Below are positions 37,377-47,479 of a DNA stretch of 64,000 nt, piece by piece (position 1 is the first letter of the stretch; each line of letters begins with the position of its first letter). The notes below the pieces were generated by a model. That model was not told the origin of the DNA, made no database searches, and saw only the letters and a list, made by a program, of their open reading frames with translations. The stretch is from contig NZ_JAACFU010000021.1 in NCBI RefSeq assembly GCF_029051725.1, forward strand, positions 1 to 64,000, read 5' to 3'. Both the position numbers and the translations under genes were made by a program. Source of the stretch: Bradyrhizobium sp. CSS354 (lineage in GTDB: Bacteria > Pseudomonadota > Alphaproteobacteria > Rhizobiales > Xanthobacteraceae).

Positions 37377-38870
37377 TTACTGCGTCACAAAAGAAGACGC
37401 TTCGATTGCCGAATGGAACAGGGACAGCGTGAGAGGTTCCGGGCGATGGCAATGATCATTCGTCGCCGCATGGTCGAAACCGAGTTCGGGATGTGACGTT
37501 CGGGTCTTAGTGGCGGAGCCTCTGGGTCGGCAACCGTTCGAAACCGCAAGTTTCTTGAACGGCCTAGCGGAACGAGATCCCGACGGGGGAATCGTCTCCC
37601 TCGCGGAGACCAGGAATCCGTAGGACGCGATGCACAGCGTAGCGTGGTGGTGGAAGCCACGCCAAGCTCGCCCTTCGAAATATCCGAGCCCGACCTCTTG
37701 TTTGAGATCCTGATAATCACGCTCGATGCGCCATCGCAGCTTGGTTAGATCGACTAGCTTTCCGAAAGTGATCTTTTCCGGCAACGTTGAAAGTCAGTAT
37801 TTAAGTGGCTCGTCCTCACCTTCTGGCCATTCGATCAAATGCCATTCCTCCGGTCGGCTTCCGGTGAGCTGGTAATCTCAATGCGCGACGCAGACGCGCG
37901 CGCGGGCGAAGCGCGACGATAGCCGCTCGGCCGCATCCTCTCGCCACTCGATCGTGCGCCAGCCCCCTGAGGAAGGCAAACAGCAAGCTCCTTGACCGAA
38001 ATCGGTTGATGCTTGTGGTCGCGGCGGAGCAGCTTTGGTGGTCGCCCTTGCCCGACCATTTTTTATTGCGGCAGCGGCGCCGTGTCGGATGTCCACACCG
38101 TCGTGTTTGGCAAGATACCGGCCACATAGGTCAACCCCAACGCGCTGATGCTGGTCCGCAGGTGTGTTGCAGCCATTATCCGGCATCCATCAGCACCACG
38201 CCGCGAGTAAGCCCAGCTCTGCAGGCCGCTTCGATCTGCTCAAGTGCGATCTCTTGGTTAAAGCTGATCTCTTGGGGCACGCCCGCTTTGCGCCGACGTT
38301 TGTTATCTGCTGCCCAATCCTGCGGCAGATAGAGACGATACATCGCCGGCAGACTGGCGTGGTGATTGGCAAGCGACAGGGACGGCGCGACTTGGCAGTT
38401 ATCTTGCTTGCCCAGCTGCCCGCAATATTGACGCGCCACATCGACCGAATGTGCTCCCTTCTTGGGAAAACCGGTGTCATCGATGATCCACGCTTCGATC
38501 GGTCCACGGCGCTCCATCGCCGGCAGTACCATCTCGCCCACTTTGGCCAAAACACCCTCGTCGGACCAAGGCGATTGCCGACGAAGTGCAGCAGCGACTG
38601 ATGCTGCGCCGACGTCCGATCAGGTGCTGTCACCGCTGCCATCGGCTCAACGCCTTTATGCTCCCCAAGCATGTTTAAAGCCGATGCAATAATCAAACAA
38701 GGGCTGGGCCCTTCCCGCATGTCCGATCACGCTCACAAGTCCCCCGACAAAAGCCGAAAATCGCGATTCACTGCCGCCTGATGTCCGGAGATCCATATCA
38801 GCCCCCGTTGCCGATGCCTGAATCTCAACCGCTAACTGATTCTCGCAGGACAACGCCCGCGACCTTCGTA
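37377..38870 (-). mobile_element. Decayed IS701-family insertion sequence
   Basis: Minus-strand frames give, from the N-terminal side, LLHFVGNRLG, then IEAWIIDDTGFPKKGAHSVD and VARQYCGQLGKQDNCQVAPS, then after further shifts LRWRIERDYQDLKQEVGLGY and GRAWRGFHHHATLCIASYGF. These are the DDE blocks of IS701-family transposases. The middle third (about 37790-38170) is spread over several frames. The transposase is dead and the element ends were not found. Confidence 0.8.
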
Positions 38871-38873
38871 ACA

Positions 38874-39143
38874 CTAGAACGCTGTCAGCATACGCAGCAG
38901 TTTTACCACAGAAACCAGCCTGAACTGCCTCCGAAGCATCCTGGGCAGGTTGGGCTGCTTCTCGGCCACCAGCCTCGCGGCTTCGGTCTGAGTGATCTCC
39001 CGCTCCGCCATCAACCGCTTCAGTTGCACGACAAGTGCTGCCTTGAGTTGGTGCTCCTGGGCGTTCGCCAGACCGAGATCAGCAAAACTGTTGCTGGAGC
39101 CCCGGCTGTGCGCCGGCAGCTTTTTCTTCTTCATGCTCATCAT
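38874..39143 (-). pseudogene. XRE/HigA-like antitoxin, C-terminally broken
   Basis: The frame has 89 residues. It starts with a lysine-rich KKKKLPAHSRGSS and contains an XRE-type helix-turn-helix (REITQTEAARLVAEKQPNLP, then RMLRRQFRLVSVVKLLRMLT). This is the HigA-like family, in which GxDVEIVV and a tail normally follow. Here a stop occurs right after MLTAF, and tail-like residues (NQLAVEIQASA) appear in another frame at about 38830. The protein is therefore short by some 30 residues. No toxin gene is intact beside it. Confidence 0.55.
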
Positions 39144-39421
39144 CGGGCTGCGTCTGTTCCTTGTCGATAGCTTCAGTGTCGCGCAGGCGCTGCCGAAGAG
39201 ATGCCCCTTCTGCGAGACCAGTTCGTCCCTGATGCTGATCAGCGCCTTAAAGAGCTGCTGATCGGCTCGGGTGAGGTGTTTTTGAAAGATCTACAGCGCT
39301 CGAGTGCCTTCGGAGTCTTAGCTTAACTTGTTGCGGCTGTGCTCGCCTCGGAGGACAGAACATAGGCGTATTTCGTGCGTCCGAGCGCCTGCGGAAAACA
39401 GCGTGAGACACGAGTTCACTT

Positions 39422-39922
39422 CTAGAGAAGAGATTCTGGCCAATCTGTGAACTCCAATTCGAAGCTGCGTGGGCCAGTGAGTTTGGTCGTGAATTTAAGG
39501 GTCTTCCCTGAAAGGGCTGCCAATGAGCCAGATGCGAACTTGAACACTGTCGTGCCGGAAGTTGCGACCCCAATGCCTTGCTCGCCTTCCATGATAGAGA
39601 AGCCGGTCGCCTCGGAGAGTTGTCCAATTGCAACTCCCTCCAGCGCGCAGTGAAATTCCAGGGAAGCCAAGTATGACCCTTTGTCAGCAGCCCACTCGCT
39701 GACCGACACTGCTGTGATCCCCGCGTCGCTCAAGAGAACACCCGCGTTCCGGCAGCCATATTGAACGCTGAGAATGACCCGCTCATTCCGAACTCCGACC
39801 TGCTCTCGATCGGCGGCGGTGATCGTGCACGCGTACCGCCTTGTGTCCGCAACCGCGCCCGTGCTTGGCCCGAACAACTCGAGAGCGGAACACAATACAA
39901 AAGCGAAAACGGGTCTTATCAT
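39422..39922 (-). CDS. Secreted hypothetical protein
   Basis: The product has 166 residues with a signal peptide (PVFAFVLCSALELFGPSTGAVA, cleavage near VAD). The mature protein is rich in small residues and beta-strand-like segments (YACTITAADREQVGVRN, KFASGSLAALSGKTLKFTTK) with three cysteines. I do not recognise the family. It has no partner genes; the neighbours are IS debris. Confidence 0.5.
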   Translation of the reverse strand: MIRPVFAFVLCSALELFGPSTGAVADTRRYACTITAADREQVGVRNERVILSVQYGCRNAGVLLSDAGITAVSVSEWAADKGSYLASLEFHCALEGVAIGQLSEATGFSIMEGEQGIGVATSGTTVFKFASGSLAALSGKTLKFTTKLTGPRSFELEFTDWPESLL

Positions 39923-40303
39923 TCGGCTGCACCTGGTCTGGAATATCGTTCGCCTGCTCTGTACAATCTGACGCTACGGCCGATTCAAGCTTCTTCGATC
40001 GCTCTGTCGGATGAAAGCTACTCCCGGTGACAGCGGTGTCGCAGAAACGAGGCGATCGGAATCCCCGGCGACGGCCCTTGGATGGGTGCCCGAACGATTT
40101 CATTATTCGCGTTCACGGCGCGCAGCGGGCCAGCACGTCGGTGAACCAAGGCTATGGACCGACCCTTTCAGCTCGGCGGCGGCCATGAGGGGCGCGACGG
40201 CCCGCGGCGCCGGAGCGCTACGTTCCTGACGCGGGCAAAGGCGTTCTGCGGTCGGATGCCATTTCCGCGCCAATGCCCCGCGGCACAGGTCCCGAAATTT
40301 TCT

Positions 40304-40492
40304 TCACAGTGTCAATGTAAAAGGAAACGTGGTCGCCAGGAGCCGGTCGAAGGCAGACTGCCGCTCCAGCAGACGCTCTTCGAGGACCTTACGCTCGAGA
40401 TCACTCAGCTCACCTTGAAGCCTTCTGCGACAGCGCCAAATTTCATTCCGCACGTATCTGATCTCATTCAAGCGATCGTCAATCGAAGCCAT
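40304..40492 (-). CDS. Small coiled-coil hypothetical protein
   Basis: The product has 62 residues from ASIDDRLNEIRYVRNEIW. It is strongly helical and charged with heptad spacing (ELSDLERKVLEERLLERQSA). No known function. A sigma-54-like element lies about 390 bases upstream on the same strand, but without a NifA site. Confidence 0.4.
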   Translation of the reverse strand: MASIDDRLNEIRYVRNEIWRCRRRLQGELSDLERKVLEERLLERQSAFDRLLATTFPFTLTL

Positions 40493-40504
40493 CACGCATA
40501 CCAT

Positions 40505-41724
40505 ATTTAACCTGAACCAACCATGGACAACTGGTCAATCACGTCGTTCCGGGGAAGACGCCGATGACATGTCACGACCTGGCCATCTGTTACGATCTCC
40601 TCCCAGCATGTCCTCTTGTATCGCAGCCGTTCAACGCAAGGGCACGAAGTGAAGGTTGCTTCTGCAGAAGTTCAGCGGCTTTTGCCATCAGCGCGCAGGA
40701 CTTCAAAAGCTGCCACTCGCCCGTCAGTGGGGCGAAGTGGTTTATTCTGTTCCAACCAACACCCGGCCTGATTCGGTGTCAGGCCGGTGACTTAAGCTGG
40801 TGTCGAATGGGGGTATCCGACTGGTCGGACCGTCGCACCCGTCAAGCTCTGGGCAACGCGCCTTTCTGATTTGAGAACGGCAATTGTCATGCCAGCGAAT
40901 CTCAGGTGGAAGGCAAGCCATGTTCAGGCCTGGAGCTGGCCCGCTACAAAGGAGGGGGATTTCGCGGCGGCGGCGCCTCGGAGCGGCCCGGATATGATTC
41001 GGAGAGGCCTCAGTCGGCAGGCCTCGTGAGCGATACGTACCGCCGGGCGCCTTGGCTCAGTGCCTAGCCAAACCTGCGTAGACCTTATTACCGCTGTTTC
41101 CGCGTTCGGCCCACAAGCTGGCAATTCGATCTCAATACAAAACTCTCTGTGCGATGATGTCTAGCCGGGACCGGCGCTTGTCGCATCTGTGACACTGCAT
41201 GTATTCATCAAGCCAAGACATCCGACGTTGCTTGTTCGCCCGGACTCGCTCCGCAACTAAATCAGCAGCCTGCATGTCAGATCCAACTGGGCGTGGCGGT
41301 TGCTATTGTCCAGCCACACCGTGAGCGCTGAGCGCGACCAGCGGGTCAGACGTATACGATCAACTTCACCGGAGCGTATTGGCCACCCAATCGCTTGATG
41401 GAGCACCGATGCGGCCACCGGACAGCTTACACTTTGCGGCACACCCGTTGTTGTCAGATCGATCATCACGCCGAAGGTTGAGGCGCTAGTCTGATCTACA
41501 ACACGAACGTCGTGATCTAGCTCAAAGCGAACTCGCGAATCAAATAAGGGCCAAGCCACCCTCGTGGGCGCACGCCGGCAGCGAGCATCTCGAAATCGCA
41601 AGTTTGATGGCGCCTCGCTTTCAGAGGATGCGGTGCATACTGCGCCGACCCATTGAAAAGAACGGGGGGTGGCCTCGGTGTCGACTGTTTCCTTGATAAC
41701 AACCAGAGCTGATGAGGTGGGTTT
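40505..41724. other. Long gap, no gene called
   Basis: About 1.2 kb between the coiled-coil gene and the cytochrome peroxidase remnant. Apart from a sigma-54-like element at 40879-40894 on the minus strand, I see only frames without conserved motifs. Confidence 0.35.
40879..40894 (-). promoter_or_regulatory. Orphan sigma-54-like element
   Basis: The minus strand reads TGGCATGACAATTGCC, with GG-N10-GC spacing. No TGT-N10-ACA site and no gene lie close by, so it may be a relic. Confidence 0.35.
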
Positions 41725-42786
41725 ATGAACAAATCGATCCGGAAGCTTCGGCTTGTGGCCGAAGCATCTGTTTTGGCGATCGTGCTGCTGATGTCGCCAG
41801 CAGCTAACGCGGACGATAATCTGCTGAGAACCGCCAAGCAGATCTTCCATCCGATCCCCTCAGTCATTCCTGCGGCAATTCAGTCACACATGAAAAGGTC
41901 GAGCTTGGCAAGATGCTGTTCTTCGATCCGCGGCTATCGGCAAGCGAGATCATTAGCTGCAACACGTGCCGCAATCTCGGCACCGGCGGAGTCGATCCCG
42001 GTCCGACCTCAGTCGGTCACGTCTGGAAGGTCGGCTTACGTCGGGCCCCAACCGTCTACAACGCGGTGTTCAATGTGGCGCCATTCTGGGACGGACGCGC
42101 GGCGGACCTGAAGGCGCAAGCCACCGGCCCTGTGCAGGCAAGTGCCGAAATGAGTGCGACTCCGAATCATGTGCTCGACAGCTTGAACTCAATGGCCAGC
42201 TATGTCGCCTTGGTCAAAAATGCCTTCCCGAACGATGCGAGACCGGTCACCTTTGAAAACTATGAAGGCAATCGAGGCTAATGAAGCGACTCTCATTTCA
42301 CCTGCGGCGCCCATTCGATCAGTATCTGGAGGGCAATACACATGCTCTGCATGATCAGCAGAAGTTCAGGGTTGGCGCTGTTTATAGAGAACGGATGCCC
42401 CGCTTGTCACAAGGAAATCAACATCGGTGGACACGCCTACTTCCCATTCGGCGTGAAGAAAAAGCCTGACGCAAGCCTGCTTCCGAGCCGCCGATAAGGG
42501 TTGGTTCGCGGTCACCAAGGCGGCCGGTGACGAATATGTCTTCCGCGCGGCGCCCTTGCGGAACGTTGCGTTGCGAGCCCCTTACTTCCATTCGGGCCAA
42601 GTTTGGAGCGTGAAGCAAGCTGTTGCCCTGATGAGTGAAATCCAGCTCGGCGTCAAGCTTAGCGATGAGGAAGAGAACGATATCGTAGCGTCTCTGTATT
42701 CGCTGACCGGGCGGGTACCTAAGATCAAGTATCCGACACTAACCACGCGTACGAACACGAGGCCAAAGCCTTCCATAGACAGATAG
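41725..42786 (+). pseudogene. Di-heme cytochrome c peroxidase, broken
   Basis: The 5' end is well formed: GAGGTGGG before the ATG and a signal peptide ending SPAANA. A frameshift near 41885 leads to KVELGKMLFFDPRLSASEI and APTVYNAVFNVAPFWDGRA, typical of MauG/CcpA-type peroxidases. The first heme site reads CNTCRN, where the histidine of CxxCH is replaced. After a stop at 42281 another frame gives NGCPACHKEINIGGHAYF with an intact second heme site, and a further frame gives APYFHSGQVWSVKQAVALMS. Several frameshifts and the lost heme ligand make it a pseudogene. Confidence 0.8.
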
Positions 42787-42906
42787 GACTAACAGCACCG
42801 GCCTCATGCTTGGTGTAGCAGATGCCATGCACGTACCCGGGGTCACGCAATGACGTCAAAATGAATGATCCCGTGCCGTCACTCATAGCCAGGCCTATAA
42901 AAAAGC

Positions 42907-42931
42907 GCCCGGCCTACTCGGGAGGCCGGGC
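42907..42931 (-). terminator. Rho-independent terminator-like hairpin
   Basis: A nine-base-pair stem (GCCCGGCCT / AGGCCGGGC) with a seven-base loop is followed on the minus strand by six T (42904-42899). No minus-strand gene is recognised directly upstream of it. Confidence 0.55.
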
Positions 42932-43614
42932 GAAAGTCACGCAGGAGCGACGCTGCTTTACGCATCGCACCAGCTTTCGTCGGTAGGGAGGACTACCGGC
43001 GCTCGATTTACGGCAAGGGCATTCGCCGTCAAACAACGAGAAGCGGATATCGCCTCCGCGCAAAATCTGGAGCCGCTTGCCTTCCGCTCCAGTGGGACAC
43101 TTCAGGACTTGCCCACCACTCCCCGCGTCCGGTTGGCAAGGCAGTGCCTTGATCGAGCTAGGATCCTTCGCGCAAGCGGCTTGGGCGCCGCGCCCTGAAA
43201 CTCAAGCGGCCGCTTGCCGTCGCGCAGCAGCATTTGCCATCCCCAAAGCACCAGCAACGCTCGATTATCTTCCCGAAGATCGTGCCAAGGCGCCAATCTC
43301 CTATGACATTCCGTAAGGGAGGTAAAATAGATTGTTGTGATGGGACGCATCCACGCGATGGATAAATGAAAAGTAGGAGCTGTGGTTAGCATCGACCGTT
43401 AATGCCTTCGATCGGCATCGCCGGCAGGCTATCGGCCGTCGGATCGAGAATCGAGCTTGTCGCCGGCTGTATGCGACCGCCTCGGCCAACGCCAGCCGGC
43501 ATTCCCGTCTCTGGAACTTTGGAAAGCTCGCGAGGACATCGCAAGCCCCCAAAGCGTGTGCATCTCATTCACAAAAGCGTGGCAAAACGGTTGGCACCAT
43601 CGTGGCGCAGCCCG
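42932..43614. other. Gap without recognisable gene
   Basis: About 680 bases with short frames only on either strand; none has a conserved motif. Confidence 0.35.
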
Positions 43615-43755
43615 CAACTCGCGTGCGGCCACCATATTGACGAGCGCGGGACGCACCTCCTCCCACTTTCGAGTTTTCAGCCCGCAGTCGGGATTGATCC
43701 AGAGCTGCCGATCAGACACTCGCTGCGGCGCCAACACAATAAGCTGCTTGGAGGG
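43615..43755 (-). pseudogene. metE C-terminal fragment
   Basis: The minus strand reads SDRQLWINPDCGLKTRKWEE and VRPALVNMVAARELR. This is the C-terminal zinc-cysteine region of cobalamin-independent methionine synthase (family pattern LWxNPDCGLKTR). Only about 47 residues remain, so this is debris of a housekeeping gene. Confidence 0.7.
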
Positions 43756-44004
43756 CTCCGCCTGTGAATGCGTTCGCGTTCGATACCCTGTTCGGGTAAC
43801 CGGATGAGCTCCGCGGCCGGAACGAACCCGAGCCGCTTTCGGATATCTGTGTGATCGCGACGGGCCTGGTTTTTCCGTCAGCAGCTTCTCGAACCCGCCC
43901 CTCAGGAAGTTGCGATCATCCTCGGCTGGCGTCCGTTTGATCACACCGCCATGAGGCTCCTTAGGAATTGCCAATGCCGGATTACTCTAGAATCGTAGGG
44001 ATGA

Positions 44005-44480
44005 TCAGCTCGGACGGCTTGGTATTCGGCTGGGCCCGCGATGAGCCATGAGCTCGATCGCCTCCGTGCCGTTGGTCAAGATGATCTCCTCGGTGCGGCA
44101 GGTATTCACGTGCTGAGCGACTTTGCCGCGCGCCCTCGATGCGTCCGCTGCCGCTTGGCAAGTGGGGCCTGGACGCGGCGACATGCAGGAATAGCTCCTG
44201 ACCTCAGGATGCATTCTGAGTTGCGAAACTGGAGTAAGCAGCCAGAGCGCGGGCGGCGGGATCGGGCTAGGCCCCTACACTCCATGTACTCGTGCACGGC
44301 GACCACGGGCAAGCGGAGGTCGAGCTTCTCGTCCCTCTTCAGGATCTCCGGAACGATCTCGTCGCACGAGGAGACCGGCTCCTCGGCTCCGAAGTGACGC
44401 AGTTCTAGATATTCTGCAAGCGATCTTGGGATATTCGACGCCTGTCCACCTCGCCCCGGCTCGTCAGGCAGCGACGACAA
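44005..44480 (-). other. Unidentified protein-like remnants
   Basis: Two minus-strand frames look like real protein (IPRSLAEYLELRHFGAEEPV and LPVVAVHEYMECRGLA at about 44430-44270; NTCRTEEIILTNGTEAIELM at about 44110-44050) but are separated by a frame change. I do not recognise the family, and no intact gene is present. Confidence 0.3.
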
Positions 44481-44616
44481 GCCTCAACGCGGCCACTGGA
44501 GCATCGAAGCGGCCTTGTCCTTATCGAGATAAATTTGAGATGCCTCCGACAGAGCCCCTTCGAGCTAGACTTCGACTACCTCGTTCACGACACGATACCT
44601 TATTGACGCGGGCTGC

Positions 44617-44820
44617 TTATGCTGTCTTAGACGGGACACAGGTGTCAGGCATCGGACAGACCGCCGCGCATTGCGGCGTGTCGGAATGGCCCTCGCACTC
44701 CGTACACTTTTTGGCATCGATAACGTAAATGTCGCGCTTGAGGCTGATTGCCGCGTTGGGACACTCAAACTCACATGCACCACAAACGGTGCATTGCGAA
44801 GCGACGATCTTGTAAGCCAT
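44617..44820 (-). CDS. Second FdxN-type ferredoxin under NifA-like control
   Basis: The product has 67 residues from AYKIVASQCTVCG; GGAAGG precedes the ATG at 44818-44820, and a 21-codon longer frame has no ribosome site. Cluster motifs are CTVCGACEFEC and CTECEGHSDTPQCAAVC, the same extended type as the fdxN product at 9.2 kb, with which it shares KIxASQCTxC. It probably carries two [4Fe-4S] clusters. It stands alone with its own sigma-54-like promoter 43 bases upstream and a perfect NifA site. Its redundancy with fdxN and fdxB suggests a special electron-transfer partner or a backup. Confidence 0.88.
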   Translation of the reverse strand: MAYKIVASQCTVCGACEFECPNAAISLKRDIYVIDAKKCTECEGHSDTPQCAAVCPMPDTCVPSKTA

Positions 44821-44862
44821 GCCTTCCGACTCCTTAGGCGAGCGATGCCATTGGCGATCCCC

Positions 44863-44878
44863 TTCAAATGCCGTGCCA
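44863..44878 (-). promoter_or_regulatory. Sigma-54-like promoter of the second ferredoxin gene
   Basis: The minus strand reads TGGCACGGCATTTGAA. The -24 half is perfect, but the -12 half has GA in place of the usual GC. The position, 43 bases before the ATG, fits. Confidence 0.55.
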
Positions 44879-44936
44879 AACACAGACGCTCAATGGCGGG
44901 CAATTTGCGCAATTGTGTTGTCCCGGACTGCGACCA

Positions 44937-44952
44937 TGTTGCATCTGCGACA
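44937..44952. promoter_or_regulatory. NifA activator site of the second ferredoxin gene
   Basis: TGT-TGCATCTGCG-ACA matches the consensus exactly, about 60 bases upstream of the -24 element. Confidence 0.7.
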
Positions 44953-45435
44953 ACAACAGGCCGCTTCAATTTCAAGCTATGTTCGCCCTCGCGCACTACT
45001 CCGAGAGCCAGTCGCGACTCGAACGCTGCTAGCTTCCGTCGGTTTGTCCCAGCACGGCAGCGCGCGGCCAAGCGACACTCGATGATTCCGAAACCGGCGG
45101 CGCGACGAAACGCCGCGAGCCGACGCACGTCTACGCGAGATCTCGGCAAACCTCCGGTCACACGCCCTGACTGGAGGTTTTGTGCAAGCCTCCCTCATGG
45201 CTGCAACGTTACCTCCGCGGATAGACTCGCTGGAGGCTTGCCAAAGCGGATTTGTGCTACAATGAGCTTCTGCGTCGCTTCGGAAAGAAATGAAGTCGCG
45301 CCGGCAGGAGCGACACTGGCTTTGCAAATTCACAGGGAATTGCAGTCAGCCTCACGCCTGGTGCCGAGTAAGCATGCCGGTGTGGGCAAGCGCTGCTACG
45401 CTTTGCTTGACCGTGCTCAGCCACTCCTCATGCAA
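44953..45435. other. Gap without recognisable gene
   Basis: About 480 bases; a long plus-strand frame here is antisense to the ferredoxin gene and lacks motifs. Nothing is called. Confidence 0.35.
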
Positions 45436-46650
45436 CTATTTTGGCAGAAGTGGAGCAGTGCTGAAAGATGACTGTGCAAATTGCTTCCGCGGCATGGCCT
45501 TTCCGAACAGATGGCCCTGCGCAAGGTCGAAGCCGAGTTCGGTCACAGCAATCAGGTCGGCATGGCTCTCCACACCTACGGCGACGGTGCGCGCACTGTA
45601 TTCTTTGGCTAGATCGACGATCTGGCGGCACACCGTTCGCTTCAGGGGCCCATTTCCGCAACCGGAGACGTACTGCCGGTCCACTTTCAATTTCCTGAAC
45701 GGGAATCTCTTCACCCCCATCAGCTGCGGCCAATTGGCGCCGACATTGTCGATTGCAAGGCCAATGTTGTAAAGGCGAACCTCACGCGCGACCTCGATCA
45801 GGAGATCTAGATTCCGGATGGCTTCCTCGCTCTCGATTTCAATCGTCAAGCCGCCGAAAGCGGGGTGCGCCGGCATGCGCTGACACAGATCGCGTACCGC
45901 CTGCGGGTCAATCAGGAATGCTGCCGGGAGATTGATGGAGAGATCGATCGACGTTCTCTGCTCCAAAAGATACTGCCAATCCATGATTGCGCGGTCGATC
46001 ACGAACTGCGACAACTCCCTTAAATGTGGATCGTGAGGCTCCGGGATGAAATAAGCCGGTGGAACAACGCCCCAGGTCGGGTGCCGCATTCGCACAAGCG
46101 CCTCGGCGCCGCGGCGGCTGAGGGTACACGCGTCAAACTTCGGCTCATACCAGAGCTCAAGCCATCCAGCGTGTAAGGCTTCTCCGACATGGACCGCGGG
46201 ACGGGGCGCCGGCTCTCTGGGCAAGAGCATGGCGACCCGATCGCGCAGCGTCTCGGCTGCAAACGGGGTCCTCAGCGGCGGCAGCATAGCAAGTCCATAT
46301 TCGCGCCCGACCTGCTGCACTGCCGTCATGATGATCGATTCGCGGGCGCCGAATGACAGCACTCTGCCTGCAAACTTTTCGCGTACGAGTATCTCGAGCA
46401 ATCTTCCAGGCTCGATGCGATCCGAGCCAATGCCGAGCAGGATCAGATCAGGCAGCTCCGTGCAGAGTACGTGCGGCAGCTCGTCAGCAGTCCCGCATTC
46501 GCTGATAACAAACCCTATATCCTCCAGCACATCTCGTAGAAAGGCGCGCAGATGCTGCTTGCCGACGGCCACGCACGCTCGCGGCCGCACCTTACGCTGT
46601 CCGAAGATTACAGGTTTCCGTCCGACCAATTCGGCCTGCCAATGCTCCAT
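45436..46650 (-). CDS. EAL-domain protein with receiver-like N-terminus
   Basis: The product has 404 residues from MEHWQAELVGRKPVIFG; GGGGAG lies eight bases upstream. Residues 15-140 resemble a response-regulator receiver (LRAFLRDVLEDIGFVISE, LPDLILLGIGSDRI) but the phospho-acceptor position is unclear. Residues 150-400 form an EAL phosphodiesterase domain for cyclic di-GMP: EALVRMRHP, LSINLPAAFL, the IEIES segment, KLKVDRQYVSGC, AVGVESHADL and QGHLFGKAMP. The metal-binding DDFG motif reads DNVG and AEGVE reads AVGVE, so activity may be reduced and it may act as a c-di-GMP sensor. It is monocistronic. Confidence 0.88.
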   Translation of the reverse strand: MEHWQAELVGRKPVIFGQRKVRPRACVAVGKQHLRAFLRDVLEDIGFVISECGTADELPHVLCTELPDLILLGIGSDRIEPGRLLEILVREKFAGRVLSFGARESIIMTAVQQVGREYGLAMLPPLRTPFAAETLRDRVAMLLPREPAPRPAVHVGEALHAGWLELWYEPKFDACTLSRRGAEALVRMRHPTWGVVPPAYFIPEPHDPHLRELSQFVIDRAIMDWQYLLEQRTSIDLSINLPAAFLIDPQAVRDLCQRMPAHPAFGGLTIEIESEEAIRNLDLLIEVAREVRLYNIGLAIDNVGANWPQLMGVKRFPFRKLKVDRQYVSGCGNGPLKRTVCRQIVDLAKEYSARTVAVGVESHADLIAVTELGFDLAQGHLFGKAMPRKQFAQSSFSTAPLLPK

Positions 46651-46659
46651 CGCAACCAC

Positions 46660-47470
46660 TCCCCTTCGGTGACGACCCTTTAAACGAGGAGAGAAGGTCC
46701 AAACAAGCTGCCCTTGCCGTTATCTATCGATTCTTCGAGGTAGTGCATGAGCGTGCAAAATCTTTCGCGATGTTGTTCTGACGATTTTGTCGGGCCCACG
46801 CGCATGACACCTCTTCGCGCAACTTTGACGAGTGACGCACGCGAGTGTGGGGAATCTCATCTTCGGACTGATGCGCCCTATGGCGCGGCGATTGTCATGA
46901 TGCAAGATCTACTGCATGAATTCGCTCGTGAGTGACGATTGGCAACCACTCTTACGAATGTTTGATCGGCATGGCCGGCTTGCCCACGCGCGAATGTGCC
47001 GTCCGATTCATTTATTCTCCAATTGAAGAAAGTCCATCATGAGTTCGCAGCCGGCAAGCCGCGGTCAATTCTGAGAACGGCAGCATCTTGCACTTATCTC
47101 ACCTCTGTTGCTTATAGCAGGGCGGAGGTCATATTCACTACCGAGCTTGGTAGTTGCTCTCGTTGAGTCATCTGTATCCTTTGACCATGGATTTCCTCAA
47201 GAGGGATTGACGTGACAGGTGTTCGTGTTGGCGCTGAAGCGCAAGGCCCGCCCACGGGGCAAGGCTTCGCGCACCCGATTGAGGTGTGCGTGGCGTGGCC
47301 ACCTAGGTTCTGCCGGTCATATTGTGCCGCTCTGCCCTTGTTGGCTTCTCGTCCTTTGCGTTCACATCTGTTTTCTCGGTGATGATCGGGGGGGAACAGG
47401 GCGGGACCCCAGGGCTTTAAGTTGGATTTGGCATCTACCGGATCTTGTAGTGGACGCTCCATCGTCTGCA
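46660..47470. other. Gap without recognisable gene
   Basis: About 810 bases upstream of the EAL gene and of the queE remnant. Short frames only; no nif or tts promoter match. Confidence 0.35.
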
Positions 47471-47479
47471 TGAAACACG

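Noticed and set aside
40000..40035. AAAGCTACTCCC as a tts box
   Set aside because: Only the second half resembles the consensus, the GTCAG half is missing and no effector-like gene follows.
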